Source: Gammaproteobacteria bacterium | GTDB taxonomy: Bacteria; Pseudomonadota; Gammaproteobacteria; Competibacterales; Competibacteraceae | Length of the DNA: 33,989 bases | Direction of reading: 5' to 3' | NCBI GenBank assembly: GCA_024234995.1 | Contig: JACKNF010000025.1 | Location: 1-33,989, forward strand | Part shown: positions 16,469-25,002 of the stretch, piece by piece | Numbering within the stretch: the stretch's first letter is position 1 | Layout of the letters: every line of letters starts with the position of its first letter | The notes under the pieces: model-generated | The model's database searches: none | What the model was told of the DNA's origin: nothing | The model's input: the letters and a program-made list of their open reading frames with translations, nothing else | Position numbers and translations under genes: made by a program

Positions 16469-17207
16469 ATATTTGTGCGAATCTCTGATCATTCCTCGTT
16501 GGCCAGCACCGGCTCAAGTGCGGGCGGTGAGTACCACTCGGCAAAACGGGGTGAGTTTGCCCCCTTACGATGCTTTGAACCTGGCCGGTCATGTCGGTGA
16601 TGATCCTGTGAGTGTGGCTGAGAACCGCCGCCGCTTGGTCATGGCGCTGGACCTTGCCCATGAACCGGCCTGGCTGAAACAGGTTCACGGAACAGCCGTG
16701 GTGGCGGCAGAAACCGTATCAGCGCCGGTTATTGCCGATGCTGCCTGGACTCAGGAACCAGCCCGGCCCTGCGTGGTGATGACGGCGGATTGCTTGCCGG
16801 TGTTGTTGTGCGACCGGGGCGGGACAGTGGTTGCGGCGGCGCATGCCGGCTGGCGTGGATTGGCGGCTGGCGTGATTGGCGCGACAGTGGCGCGATTAGC
16901 GAAGCCGCCGATGGAGTTACTGGCGTGGTTGGGACCAGCGATTGGCCCAGAGGTTTTTGAAGTGGGGGAGGAGGTGCGCGAGGCGTTTATGCGGCTGGAT
17001 GCGGGAAATGCACTTTGTTTCCGGCCCTCGCCAGCGGGGCGCTGGCTGGCGGATCTTTATGAACTGGCGCGGCGGCAGTTGCGCAGTCTGGGGATTTCAG
17101 CGATTTATGGCGGCGGATTTTGCACGTTCAGCGAACCATCGCGGTTCTTTTCCTATCGCCGTGAATCGCGCACCGGGCGGATGGCGAGTTTGATTTGGCT
17201 GGAATAA
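16452..17207 (+). CDS. pgeF: Peptidoglycan editing factor PgeF (YfiH)
   Basis: 251 residues from the second ATG (16452), which sits 8 bases after GGAGGA; the ATG at 16446 is too close to that site. The gene overlaps rluD by 17 bases. The family motifs are present: KQVHGTAV, MTADCLPVLL, AAHAGWRGLAAGV, AWLGPAIGP and, at the C-terminus, FFSYRRESRTGRM. The conserved His/Cys residues of the metal site (HG, ADC, HAGWRG) are intact. PgeF is a purine nucleosidase/laccase-domain protein that helps exclude mis-incorporated serine from peptidoglycan precursors in E. coli. In many gammaproteobacteria clpB follows; here it does not. Confidence 0.95.
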   Translation: MTKAIEYLCESLIIPRWPAPAQVRAVSTTRQNGVSLPPYDALNLAGHVGDDPVSVAENRRRLVMALDLAHEPAWLKQVHGTAVVAAETVSAPVIADAAWTQEPARPCVVMTADCLPVLLCDRGGTVVAAAHAGWRGLAAGVIGATVARLAKPPMELLAWLGPAIGPEVFEVGEEVREAFMRLDAGNALCFRPSPAGRWLADLYELARRQLRSLGISAIYGGGFCTFSEPSRFFSYRRESRTGRMASLIWLE

Positions 17208-17261
17208 GCTTTTCTACTGGAATAAGCCTTTCTAGCCGATGCGTGTGTAAAACCGTGCCCC

Positions 17262-17400
17262 GCTCAGGCCCGCACCACCGTAATCTGCCGGCCTTGCGGA
17301 CTGGGTATTTGGCGGCTGGATGTGCGCTTATGGATCGGCGGTTGCCCGCTGCGCCAGCCGGAAATCACCTGCTAACTGTGTTGAAAAAGCGCATGGTTCA
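17262..17400 (-). pseudogene. Coding-like debris, no start
   Basis: The minus strand contains a frame reading VISGWRSGQPPIHKRTSS, then RQIPSPQGRQITVVRA and a stop at about 17264-17266. It has no initiation codon and is preceded by stops. A different frame just upstream reads MRFFNTVSR before a stop, a start reminiscent of some AAA-like ATPases. I do not recognise the family with confidence. It is most simply a decayed gene. Confidence 0.3.
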
Positions 17401-17550
17401 GCGTCTCCAATCAGTGGCCTGCTCAATCGCCTGATAGGCGATTGATAGAGTGATATAACGCTTACCATTCAAGCGGAAGTGCCGCTGATAGTTTGCCGGA
17501 AGTCCTTTAATGGGCTGCTCTTCGAAACCGGAATGAAGCAGCGCGGCATG
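17401..17550 (-). pseudogene. Start-less reading frame after small membrane gene
   Basis: Directly after the TAG stop of the small membrane-protein gene, and in the same frame, the minus strand reads about 50 residues: HAALLHSGFEEQPIKGLP, then NYQRHFRLNGKRYITLSIAY, then QAIEQATDWRR and a stop. The residue mix is protein-like, but there is no ATG/GTG start with a ribosome binding site. It includes a 9-bp palindrome at 17423-17445. It may be a remnant of an inserted gene. Readthrough is possible but unsupported. Confidence 0.3.
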
Positions 17551-17760
17551 CTACCTATCGCCATTGGTCCGCAGGGTTAGCACCATGAGCAGTGTTAAAC
17601 AGCCAAATGTCATTGCTGCGACCCCGGCCAGAAACAGGGTCCCTGCCTGGAATCCCCCGACCCAGAAAGCGCCGGTCAACCGCACGGCAGCGGCAATCAG
17701 ACACACGAGCACCCCCACCACTCCGGCTAGACGGCCAATCCCCAAAAGTACTGTTTTCAT
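17551..17760 (-). CDS. Small two-helix membrane protein
   Basis: 69 residues from the ATG before KTVLLGIGRLAG, which has an excellent GAGGAG 7 bases upstream; an in-frame upstream start lacks one. Two membrane helices are visible (about residues 8-30 and 38-62). The short linker contains RLTGAFWVGGFQAG. No known domain is recognised. The gene begins 26 bases after the trpE stop and is probably translated from the trpE message. There is no evidence that it takes part in tryptophan synthesis. Confidence 0.7.
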   Translation of the reverse strand: MKTVLLGIGRLAGVVGVLVCLIAAAVRLTGAFWVGGFQAGTLFLAGVAAMTFGCLTLLMVLTLRTNGDR

Positions 17761-17786
17761 GGTTTGTCTCCTCAATTGAATGGCTT

Positions 17787-19292
17787 TTACAGGGGGTTCT
17801 CGACCGCTCGTGGTTCGTCCAGCCCCCGTTCCGCTAGCGCCGCAGCCCGAAACAAGGCGCGACCCTTACTCATGGTTTCTTCCCATTCATTTTCCGGCAC
17901 GGAATCCGCAACAATGCCAGCTCCGGCTTGGACATGCAGCATGCCGTCCTTGAGCACCGCGGTACGGATGGCAATGGCGGTGTCCATGTTGCCAGACCAG
18001 GATAGATAACCAACCGCTCCGGCATAGACGCCACGCTTGACCGGTTCCAGTTCGTCGATAATCTCCATCGCCCGGATTTTCGGCGCGCCGCTGAGCGTGC
18101 CGGCAGGAAAAGTCGCGCGCAGCGCGTCAATTGCGGTTAGTTCGGGGCGCAGTCGCCCGGTCACGTTGGAGACGATGTGCATGACATGTGAATAGCGTTC
18201 GACCGCCATCTTTTCTGTCAGCCGGACACTGCCAATCTCGCTGACCCGGCCTACGTCATTACGCCCCAGGTCGATCAGCATCAAATGTTCCGCCCGTTCC
18301 TTAGGATCGGCCAGCATCTCAGCCTCCAATGCCTGATCCTGCGCCTCGGTCGCGCCACGGCGGCGGGTACCGGCAATTGGCCGCACCGTAAGCAGCCCAT
18401 CTTCCAGCCGGGTCAGAATTTCCGGAGATGAGCCAACGATATGGAAATCGCCCAAGTTCAGAAAATACATGTATGGCGAGGGATTCAGCCCGCGCAGCGC
18501 CCGGTACAAATCCAGCGGCGCAGCCCGGAACGGTGCGGATAAACGTTGTGACGGCACCACCTGCATACAGTCCCCGGCCAGGATGTATTCCTTGATGCGC
18601 TCGACTGCATTTTCATAACCCTGCTGGGTGAAGCCGGAAACAAACTCGATATCGCCTATCTGAGAATCGGTGCGGCGCGGCGTGTAAAGCGGACGGGGAG
18701 CACGTAATTTTTCCACCCACGCATCCAATCGCTGTTCAGCGCGCGCCTGCGCGCGCTCTACTGCCGGATCAACCAGCGTAATCAAGTACAACCGTCCAGC
18801 CAGGTTGTCAAACACCACCATATCCTCGGATACCAGCAGCAAGATATCCGGATTGTCCAGCGGGTCTGGATTCGGGCAACAGGCTAGCCGAGGCTCGATA
18901 TAGCGGATGGTGTCGTAACCGAAGTAGCCGACCAACCCGCCAATAAACCGTGGCAGACCCTCGCCGGTCGCCGGTACCCGGTAGCGGCTTTGAAAACGTT
19001 CAATCCAGTCCAGAGGATCGGGACATTCCAGCGACTCGACGATTTCACCGGCATGTTCAACTGTGATCCGCTGGCCACGCACCCGGATGATCTTGCGGCA
19101 GGGTAAGCCAATGATCGAATAACGGCCCCATTTCTCGCCACCCTGCACCGATTCCAGCAAATAGCTGTAGGGCGCATCCGCCAGACGCAGATAAGTGCTA
19201 AGAGGCGTGTCGAGATCGGCCAGCACTTCGCGGGCCACTGGAATGCGGTTGAAACCTTCGCTGGCCAAGCGGTTAAAATCGTTCGGAGTCAT
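17787..19292 (-). CDS. trpE: Anthranilate synthase component I
   Basis: 501 residues from the ATG before TPNDFN; the frame is open to a TTG 8 codons upstream. With TrpG it makes anthranilate from chorismate and glutamine, the first step of tryptophan synthesis. The N-terminal domain carries the feedback motif LLES (in SYLLESVQGG). The chorismate-binding domain has GSSPEILTRL, RPIAGTRRRG, DPKERAEHLMLIDLGRND, FPAGTLSGAPKIRAMEII and VQAGAGIVADSVPENEW, all intact. It follows gph and rpe on the same strand, as in Pseudomonas. trpG and trpD are not in this window. I saw no leader peptide or attenuator. Confidence 0.97.
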   Translation of the reverse strand: MTPNDFNRLASEGFNRIPVAREVLADLDTPLSTYLRLADAPYSYLLESVQGGEKWGRYSIIGLPCRKIIRVRGQRITVEHAGEIVESLECPDPLDWIERFQSRYRVPATGEGLPRFIGGLVGYFGYDTIRYIEPRLACCPNPDPLDNPDILLLVSEDMVVFDNLAGRLYLITLVDPAVERAQARAEQRLDAWVEKLRAPRPLYTPRRTDSQIGDIEFVSGFTQQGYENAVERIKEYILAGDCMQVVPSQRLSAPFRAAPLDLYRALRGLNPSPYMYFLNLGDFHIVGSSPEILTRLEDGLLTVRPIAGTRRRGATEAQDQALEAEMLADPKERAEHLMLIDLGRNDVGRVSEIGSVRLTEKMAVERYSHVMHIVSNVTGRLRPELTAIDALRATFPAGTLSGAPKIRAMEIIDELEPVKRGVYAGAVGYLSWSGNMDTAIAIRTAVLKDGMLHVQAGAGIVADSVPENEWEETMSKGRALFRAAALAERGLDEPRAVENPL

Positions 19293-19423
19293 GAGATTGC
19301 TAAAAGCCTCGGGCAACAGAAACGGGAAACGGCATGAATCAGGACAGCGTCATTCCAAGAAACGCCATCGGCAATCCAGAAATCGTTTCAGGGGCGCGAG
19401 GGGGGAATAAATCGGGTCTGGCA
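19293..19423. other. gph / trpE intergenic segment
   Basis: 131 bases. On the minus strand it includes GATTGCCGATGGCGTTTC followed by TTGGAATGACG, which resembles a dispersed 'GGATTnCC...GGAATGACG' type of intergenic repeat. No gene is visible and no strong promoter could be picked out. Confidence 0.3.
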
Positions 19424-20104
19424 TCAAGCAGTCCTCCCCAACAGAGCGGGCAATTCGACGATAGAATCAATGACCCTATCGGGTTGGGCGTCACGAATAT
19501 CGTGGCCGTGATTGTAGCCATAAGGGACACAGACGACGGGGCAACCCGCGTTGCGGGCGGCGCCCACATCATTGAGCGAATCACCGACCATCAGCCCCTG
19601 GTTGATGGGCACGCCCAGCCGTTCGGCGCATAGCATCAAGGAATCGGGGGCCGGCTTGGGTTTGGGCACACACTCGCCGCCGACCACTGCGGCAAAGAAT
19701 GTGCGAAGACCTAATCGATCCAGCAATGGCTGAGCGAATTGCGCCGGTTTGTTGGTGACGCAGGCCATAGAAAAGCCCGCAGCCTGCAATTGAATCAGTC
19801 CGTCATGAACGCCGGGATAGATCGCGCTATAGACGCTGATATGCTCGGCGTAAGCTGCCCTGTAGAGAGGTTTGGCGCGGATGAACAGTTCAGGATCGGC
19901 CCGGCTGCCGTCCATCTCGCCTACCAAGGCGCGGCGGATCAGGTTGTCCATGCCATTGCCGACCCAGGTACGCACTTGACCTTCTGCACGCGCGGGCAGA
20001 TCGAGTTGCTGCAACATCATATTTAACGCCGCGGTCAGGTCGGGAACACTGTCTACCAAGGTACCGTCGAGGTCGAAGAAAAGCGCCGTGATATTTTGGA
20101 ACAT
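19424..20104 (-). CDS. gph: Phosphoglycolate phosphatase
   Basis: 226 residues, HAD superfamily. It removes phosphate from 2-phosphoglycolate, which arises from oxidised DNA ends and, in autotrophs, from Rubisco oxygenation. Motif I is FFDLDGTLVDSVPD (nucleophile Asp and acid/base Asp), motif II is CVTNKP, and motif IV is VGDSLNDVGAARNAG. The helical cap domain lies between (about residues 20-90). Its position between rpe and trpE is the classical gammaproteobacterial order and supports Gph over other HAD phosphatases. Confidence 0.93.
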   Translation of the reverse strand: MFQNITALFFDLDGTLVDSVPDLTAALNMMLQQLDLPARAEGQVRTWVGNGMDNLIRRALVGEMDGSRADPELFIRAKPLYRAAYAEHISVYSAIYPGVHDGLIQLQAAGFSMACVTNKPAQFAQPLLDRLGLRTFFAAVVGGECVPKPKPAPDSLMLCAERLGVPINQGLMVGDSLNDVGAARNAGCPVVCVPYGYNHGHDIRDAQPDRVIDSIVELPALLGRTA

Positions 20105-20125
20105 GATTTAAGAGTGCTGTCGTGA

Positions 20126-20806
20126 TCAGAGGGGGCAATCCGCTTTGGCCAGCTCCGTCCGCAGGGCGGCGATCGTGGCCTGGTAGTCGGGGCTATTAAA
20201 AATCGCCGAGCCCGCAACAAAGGTATCGGCACCCGCTTCGGCAATGGCACGGATATTGTCGGTTTTGACACCGCCATCCACTTCCAAACGAATGGGATAG
20301 CCGCTGCCGTCAATTAGGCGCCGTGCCTCGCGCAACTTCCTCAGTGTGCCATTGATGAAGCTCTGGCCGCCGAAACCAGGATTGACTGCCATCAGCAAGA
20401 TCATATCTACCTTGTCCATTACATATTTCAGGCAATCCAGTGGAGTTGCCGGATTAAACACCAGCCCGGACCGGCAGCCACAGTCGCGAATATGTTGCAG
20501 GCTGCGGTCAATATGGTCGCTGGCTTCCGGATGGAAGGTAATATACGTTGCGCCGGCAGCCGCAAAGTCAGGGATGATCCGATCCACTGGCTTGATCATC
20601 AAATGGGCGTCGATGGGCGCAGTGATGCCATGTTTGCGCAGCGCCTCGCAGACGAGAGGGCCGACAGTCAGGTTAGGGACGTAATGATTGTCCATCACGT
20701 CAAAATGCACCCAGTTCGCGCCCGCTGCCAATACGGCGTCGACTTCTTCGCCAAGGCGGGCGAAGTCGGCGGACAAAATAGAAGGAGCGATCAGGTAATC
20801 CCGCAT
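20126..20806 (-). CDS. rpe: Ribulose-phosphate 3-epimerase
   Basis: 226 residues from the ATG before RDYLIAPSIL; a TTG two codons earlier is also in frame. It interconverts ribulose-5-phosphate and xylulose-5-phosphate in the pentose phosphate pathway. The TIM-barrel motifs are all present: SADFARLGEE, HFDVMDNHYVPNLTVGP (metal His and Asp), AHLMIKPVDR, TFHPEAS, MAVNPGFGGQSFI and LEVDGGVK. The gph start lies 21 bases downstream, so the two are surely co-transcribed. Confidence 0.96.
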   Translation of the reverse strand: MRDYLIAPSILSADFARLGEEVDAVLAAGANWVHFDVMDNHYVPNLTVGPLVCEALRKHGITAPIDAHLMIKPVDRIIPDFAAAGATYITFHPEASDHIDRSLQHIRDCGCRSGLVFNPATPLDCLKYVMDKVDMILLMAVNPGFGGQSFINGTLRKLREARRLIDGSGYPIRLEVDGGVKTDNIRAIAEAGADTFVAGSAIFNSPDYQATIAALRTELAKADCPL

Positions 20807-20948
20807 GGGCAATGCTACCTATAGAAAGATTTCCGGCAAGCGGATCGGGAAAGGTCTGTCGAGAGCCGTCACTTTACCTGAATCGCGCCGGGTTTGGCGA
20901 CCACTGGAGAGTTACGGAGACCAGCGAATGGATCACCGCCTGTAACCG

Positions 20949-22109
20949 TTATTCCAGCGCCTGTGCCAGATCGGCGATCAGATCTTCCACATCTTCAATA
21001 CCCACTGACAGGCGCACCAGTCCATCGTCGATGCCCAGTTCCCGGCGTATCTCGGGCGGCACCGAGGCATGGGTCATGATCGCCGGATGCTCAATCAAAC
21101 TCTCCACGCCGCCCAGGCTTTCCGCCAGAATAAACACCTGGCAACGGGTCAAGAACCGGGTGACATCTGCCAGGTTGCCGCGCAGCACCACGCCCATCAT
21201 GCCGCCAAAACCGCGCATTTGCCGCCGCGCTAATTCGTGCTGGGGATGACTCGGCAGACCCGGATAGATGACTCGTTCGATCTTCGGATGCTGTTCCAGC
21301 CATTCAGCAATGCGTAAGGCATTCATACTATGCCGTTCCATGCGTAGCGCCAGGGTTTTTAAGCCGCGCAAAGCTAGGAAACTATCAAAGGGGCTGGCCA
21401 CCGCACCAATAGCGTTTTGCAGATAACCCAGGCGCTCGGCCAGCGCTTGACCTTGGCACACGGCCACCCCGCCGATGATGTCGGAGTGGCCGTTCAGATA
21501 CTTGGTTGCGGAATGCACCACGATATCGAAGCCGTGTTCCAGCGGCCGCTGTGCCCAGGATGTGGCAAAGGTGTTATCCGCTACGGTCAAAATACCGCGT
21601 TCACGGGCCACGCCGGTGACCATTTCCAAATCGACCAGCCGCAATAACGGGTTGCTCGGCGTTTCTACCCAGATCATCCGTGTTTCCGCAGTCAATACGG
21701 CTTCCAGCGCGGCCCGGCCGCACAAATTGGAGTAAGAGAAATGCAAATTGGCGCTGCGGCGCCGCACTTGTTCGAACAGCCGCCGGGTACCACCGTACAA
21801 ATCATCGAGAGCAACGATGTGATCGCCGCTGTCCAGCAGCTCCAGCACGGTGGAACTAGCGGCTAGCCCGGAAGCGAAGGCAAAACCAGCAGTGCCGCCT
21901 TCCAAATCGGCCACGCAACGCTCATAGGCAAAGCGAGTTGGATTTTGGCTGCGCGAATATTCAAAGCCCTGGTGGACGCCCGGACTGGATTGCACGTAGG
22001 TTGAGGTGGCATAGATCGGCGTCACGATGGCGCCAGTGCCCGGATCGGGCGGCTGGCCGGCATGGATGGCGCGCGTGGCAAAACCGGACGGACGGGAGGA
22101 ATCGGGCAT
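20949..22109 (-). CDS. metB: Cystathionine gamma-synthase-type PLP enzyme
   Basis: 386 residues from the ATG before PDSSRPSG (a TTG 5 codons upstream is also open), the same length as E. coli MetB. It belongs to the Cys/Met-metabolism PLP family. FATRAIHAGQPPDP opens the protein; YSRSQNPTR is the family's active-site tyrosine/arginine segment; HSATKYLNGHSD carries the PLP lysine; SLGGVESLIEHPA is the family substrate-binding motif. Members include cystathionine gamma-synthase, cystathionine gamma-lyase and related enzymes, which are hard to separate by eye. The lyase (mccB) is a real alternative. It is transcribed toward rpe with a 142-base gap. Confidence 0.85.
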   Translation of the reverse strand: MPDSSRPSGFATRAIHAGQPPDPGTGAIVTPIYATSTYVQSSPGVHQGFEYSRSQNPTRFAYERCVADLEGGTAGFAFASGLAASSTVLELLDSGDHIVALDDLYGGTRRLFEQVRRRSANLHFSYSNLCGRAALEAVLTAETRMIWVETPSNPLLRLVDLEMVTGVARERGILTVADNTFATSWAQRPLEHGFDIVVHSATKYLNGHSDIIGGVAVCQGQALAERLGYLQNAIGAVASPFDSFLALRGLKTLALRMERHSMNALRIAEWLEQHPKIERVIYPGLPSHPQHELARRQMRGFGGMMGVVLRGNLADVTRFLTRCQVFILAESLGGVESLIEHPAIMTHASVPPEIRRELGIDDGLVRLSVGIEDVEDLIADLAQALE

Positions 22110-22324
22110 GGTAGGTATCTTCAATACGGTGGCAGAATCAGGTTATTTCATCGAGCACGCACTCGAAGTGTTTCGCAAGTATATCGAAGGCTTGCTATTA
22201 GCATGGCCATGAGCAACGGATGGCAGCCGCGCAGTGAGCCAGCGAAAGATCAATACGGCCAAACGGATTTGATTGGTGAACGGTAAACCCGGGGTATCGG
22301 GATTTTTACAATTCTTTATCAAAA

Positions 22325-22343
22325 TTGTCAGGATTCTTGACAA
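22325..22343 (+). promoter_or_regulatory. Dyad overlapping a TTGACA box
   Basis: A perfect inverted repeat, TTGTCA and TGACAA separated by 7 bases, overlaps a consensus TTGACA (22337-22342). It lies about 60 bases before a possible small gene at 22399. No good -10 is found at 16-18 bases, so promoter activity is doubtful, but the dyad is operator-like. Confidence 0.3.
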
Positions 22344-22398
22344 CGCTATATATTTTACCGTAACTGCCCAGGTAGCCTGTCAATAGTGAGGCGGCGCG

Positions 22399-22581
22399 AT
22401 GTTTGATACGGCAGTTATCTGGGGATTGGATCGGGGTGTGAAAGATATTCTAAGCTGGCGGCCGGCGGGTAGCAGCGGCGAGGTTGTGGCGTCGTCATAC
22501 CTCCTGCGAAGCGCCATCATTGATGATGCCCGCGATTGCCCGGATGGGTCCGATTCATTTAGATTCCCTGTTATTGCCTAA
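22399..22581 (+). CDS. Possible small hypothetical protein
   Basis: A 60-residue frame (begins MFDTAVIWGLDRGV, ends DSFRFPVIA) with GTGAGG seven bases before the ATG. It resembles no family I know and has no signal or membrane segment. Coding character is moderate. It is the only plausible gene in the otherwise empty 575-base stretch 22110-22684; the remainder of that stretch shows fragments of protein-like frames but nothing with a proper start. Confidence 0.3.
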   Translation: MFDTAVIWGLDRGVKDILSWRPAGSSGEVVASSYLLRSAIIDDARDCPDGSDSFRFPVIA

Positions 22582-22684
22582 TAAATCACATATAAAATCG
22601 TGCTCCTTCTTTTTATAAGAAGTAAATATCTTTCGGCAGCTCCAAGGGTTTTTTGACAATAAAACCATTTTGGAATATCTCTCA

Positions 22685-24124
22685 ATGATCATATTGAATC
22701 GTCCAGAAAAAATTCTGGCTGGATTGCTTGCTGGCGCGGTCACAGCAATACTCACGGTCTTTATCGTATTATCATTTTTCAACTATCCATCCGCTGATGA
22801 TTTTTGCATTGCCGCTAGTGCCAGAGACCTGGGTTTCTTCAAGGCACTGGTGTTCTGGTATGCGCATTGGTCAGGCCGGTACACGCTGCATTCTGTATGG
22901 ACCTTGATATTGACACCGCAGGATATTTTTCAAATCTACCGTATCACGCCTATCGTTTTGCTGGTGTTGACTTGGCTGAGTTTTAGCTTTCTGATCGCGC
23001 GAATCACCCAGGGGCGCCTCTCGACGGGATTTTCTCTCTTATTGGGGGGCGTAGGCGCTGTGCTGTTCATCGCGGGCATTCCCGATGTTGCCCAGACTTT
23101 TTATTGGATGGGAGGCAGCATTACCTATCAATTGGCAAATATCCTGCTGCTTTTTTTGCTGGGGTTATTAGTCTGGCGAGAGACTACTGCGAAAGATCAT
23201 TGGTTACAAACGCTGATTTTTTGGCTCGCCAGTTTTCTGGCTGCTGCTATCATTGGCGCCAATGAGGTTTCTTTATCACTAACCCTAGTTATTTTAGGGT
23301 GTGGCACATTTTACACACTGCGTGCTCGAAAAGACTCTCGCCTTTTTTGGATCGGATTATTGGTGATTGCGAGCGGGGTGGCAATTATCAGCCTGCTGGC
23401 GCCAGGCAATATCCAGCGTCAAGCCAGCATCGATAGTGCGCATGATTCCATGCTGCGCCCCGGACCCTGGTTAGCCGCAGTTCTTTATCTTCCTTGGGTC
23501 GCTTTACGCATCCTTTACTGGCTCTCCAATTTGGGTCTATGGGTATCGGCATTTATTCTATTAGTGACTACTTTTAATATCGCCAAGACCCGATTATATG
23601 TGCAGGGAACTTTCAGAAAAGGTTTCCTGATTTTTCCAGCGATATGGATCAGCTTGATTTTCGCGTTGAGCGCGATTGGTTTTTTAATCAATCGTTATCC
23701 CTTGCCAGAAAGAGCGGAAAGCGTTGTTTATCTGCTATTTCTACTTGGCTGGTATCCTTCCTTCATCATCCTTGGCCACTTTCTGGTTCGTGACCGGATT
23801 CAATGTGACGGCCGGCGTCTGATCCTGCCAGCAGCCGCCTTGCTGCTGATCAACCTGGCAGGAACACCAAATGTCTTTGAGGCTTACAAGGATATGTATC
23901 GGGGTTACCGCTATTCACAAGAGATGCAAAAACGGCTTGATACTATCCAAGCGGCTAAAAACCAAGGGGTAACCGATATGGTTGTTGCCAGCCTTTCCCA
24001 TCCCCCCAGAACCCTGTTCGCTACCGATATTGCGACAGATCCGCATAATTTCCGGAACGAATGCACCCGTGCGTACTACCAATTCAAGTCGATCAGACTC
24101 GGCGATACTGTATCGCCTTATTGA
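22685..24124 (+). CDS. Polytopic membrane protein, DUF6056-like
   Basis: 479 residues from the ATG before IILNRPEK (a TTG at 22670 is also in frame). About 11-12 membrane helices are visible. After the first helix a periplasmic loop carries PSADDFC; a later loop has FYWMGGSITYQLANIL, followed by IIGANEVSLSL. A soluble C-terminal tail of about 90 residues contains GYRYSQEMQ and a helical segment. The SDDF-type acidic motif after helix 1 and the W-x-G-G-S-x-T-Y segment recall DUF6056 and other GT-C-fold glycosyltransferase-like proteins. Transfer of sugar from a lipid carrier is therefore a reasonable guess, not a demonstrated function. Its DNA is AT-richer than its neighbours, suggesting acquisition. 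Confidence 0.7.
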   Translation: MIILNRPEKILAGLLAGAVTAILTVFIVLSFFNYPSADDFCIAASARDLGFFKALVFWYAHWSGRYTLHSVWTLILTPQDIFQIYRITPIVLLVLTWLSFSFLIARITQGRLSTGFSLLLGGVGAVLFIAGIPDVAQTFYWMGGSITYQLANILLLFLLGLLVWRETTAKDHWLQTLIFWLASFLAAAIIGANEVSLSLTLVILGCGTFYTLRARKDSRLFWIGLLVIASGVAIISLLAPGNIQRQASIDSAHDSMLRPGPWLAAVLYLPWVALRILYWLSNLGLWVSAFILLVTTFNIAKTRLYVQGTFRKGFLIFPAIWISLIFALSAIGFLINRYPLPERAESVVYLLFLLGWYPSFIILGHFLVRDRIQCDGRRLILPAAALLLINLAGTPNVFEAYKDMYRGYRYSQEMQKRLDTIQAAKNQGVTDMVVASLSHPPRTLFATDIATDPHNFRNECTRAYYQFKSIRLGDTVSPY

Positions 24125-24347
24125 GACACGCCAAATGGAACAGGCAAGATTTTTCATCACAGGCAAATCCTGCAAGCCCTATGAAAAAAGCGGCGAATAG
24201 CGCAAGGATCGCTATAATCGTTGCCGGCATCGGACGCGCGAACCGGTTGTCGTCGATTGATGTCCTCTTTGCGCCCGCTGCCGTATGTCCCATTCCCTCA
24301 AGACCCAAACCTGAAAACCCCCCGAAATCGGGCTAAAGAGATCATTA

Positions 24348-24986
24348 ATGAATAAATCTATTGTAGCGCTGGCTGTGACTGGACTGCTGTTAACCGCCGG
24401 TTGCACCTCCTTTTCCGGCACTGGCAAAGACAAGGCGGTGATGGAGAAAACGCCTGCTCCTCAACCGGCAGCAGCTCCTGCTATGGAAGAGCGCCAGATC
24501 ACGACCATGACAGCGACCGTGCAAGCGGTGGACCTCAAGAAGCGGCTGGTAACCCTCAAACAGAAGGGCGGCAAGCCATTCACGATCCATGTCAGTGAAG
24601 AAGTTCGCAACCTTCCACAGGTGCAAGTGGGTGATCAGGTCGTTGCCCGCTACACCGAAGCCATGGCAGTACGATTCAACCGGGACACCACGGGCGGTGT
24701 TGCCGGTAAAAAAGAAACTCTGAGTGCAGATCGTGCTGCACTGGGTGAGAAGCCGGCAGGCAGTGTACGTAACACGGTCGAGATCCTGGCCAACGTCTTG
24801 GCGATCGATCCGAAGACCCGCAAAGTGACGCTCCAAGGGCCGGAAAAGAGCTTGACCGTGCGGGCGCCCAAGGATGTCGATATCAGCCGGCTCGATGTTG
24901 GCGACCAAATTCTGGTGACCTACACCGAAGACCTGGCCATCTCGGTCGAACGGGCACCGGCCAAAAAACCTGCTAAGAAAAAATAA
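24348..24986 (+). CDS. Lipoprotein with duplicated beta domain
   Basis: 212 residues. A type II signal ends at lipobox LTAGC (Cys19), followed by a Pro/Ala-rich linker (about 33-47). Two similar domains follow. The first (about 53-108) reads TATVQAVDLKKRLVTLK, then VQVGDQVVARYTEAMAVRF. The second (about 143-202) reads ANVLAIDPKTRKVTLQG, then LDVGDQILVTYTEDLAISV. The 'V..VD...R.VTL...G......V.VGD.V.V.YTE' pattern recalls small OB-like beta barrels of the DUF5666 type. The tail is lysine-rich. It probably sits on the periplasmic face of a membrane. No function is known. A rho-independent terminator follows about 150 bases downstream. Confidence 0.8.
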   Translation: MNKSIVALAVTGLLLTAGCTSFSGTGKDKAVMEKTPAPQPAAAPAMEERQITTMTATVQAVDLKKRLVTLKQKGGKPFTIHVSEEVRNLPQVQVGDQVVARYTEAMAVRFNRDTTGGVAGKKETLSADRAALGEKPAGSVRNTVEILANVLAIDPKTRKVTLQGPEKSLTVRAPKDVDISRLDVGDQILVTYTEDLAISVERAPAKKPAKKK

Positions 24987-25002
24987 TCGTGATCATTCAA
25001 TC

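Noticed and set aside
17423..17445. A 9-bp palindrome (TCAATCGCC / GGCGATTGA) considered as a terminator for pgeF.
   Set aside because: No T-run follows, it is over 200 bases from the pgeF stop, and it lies in a protein-like frame on the other strand.
22653..22681. A TTGACA with a TATCTC 17 bases later, just before the DUF6056-like gene.
   Set aside because: The implied transcript start would lie at or past the ATG at 22685, and the -10 is weak.
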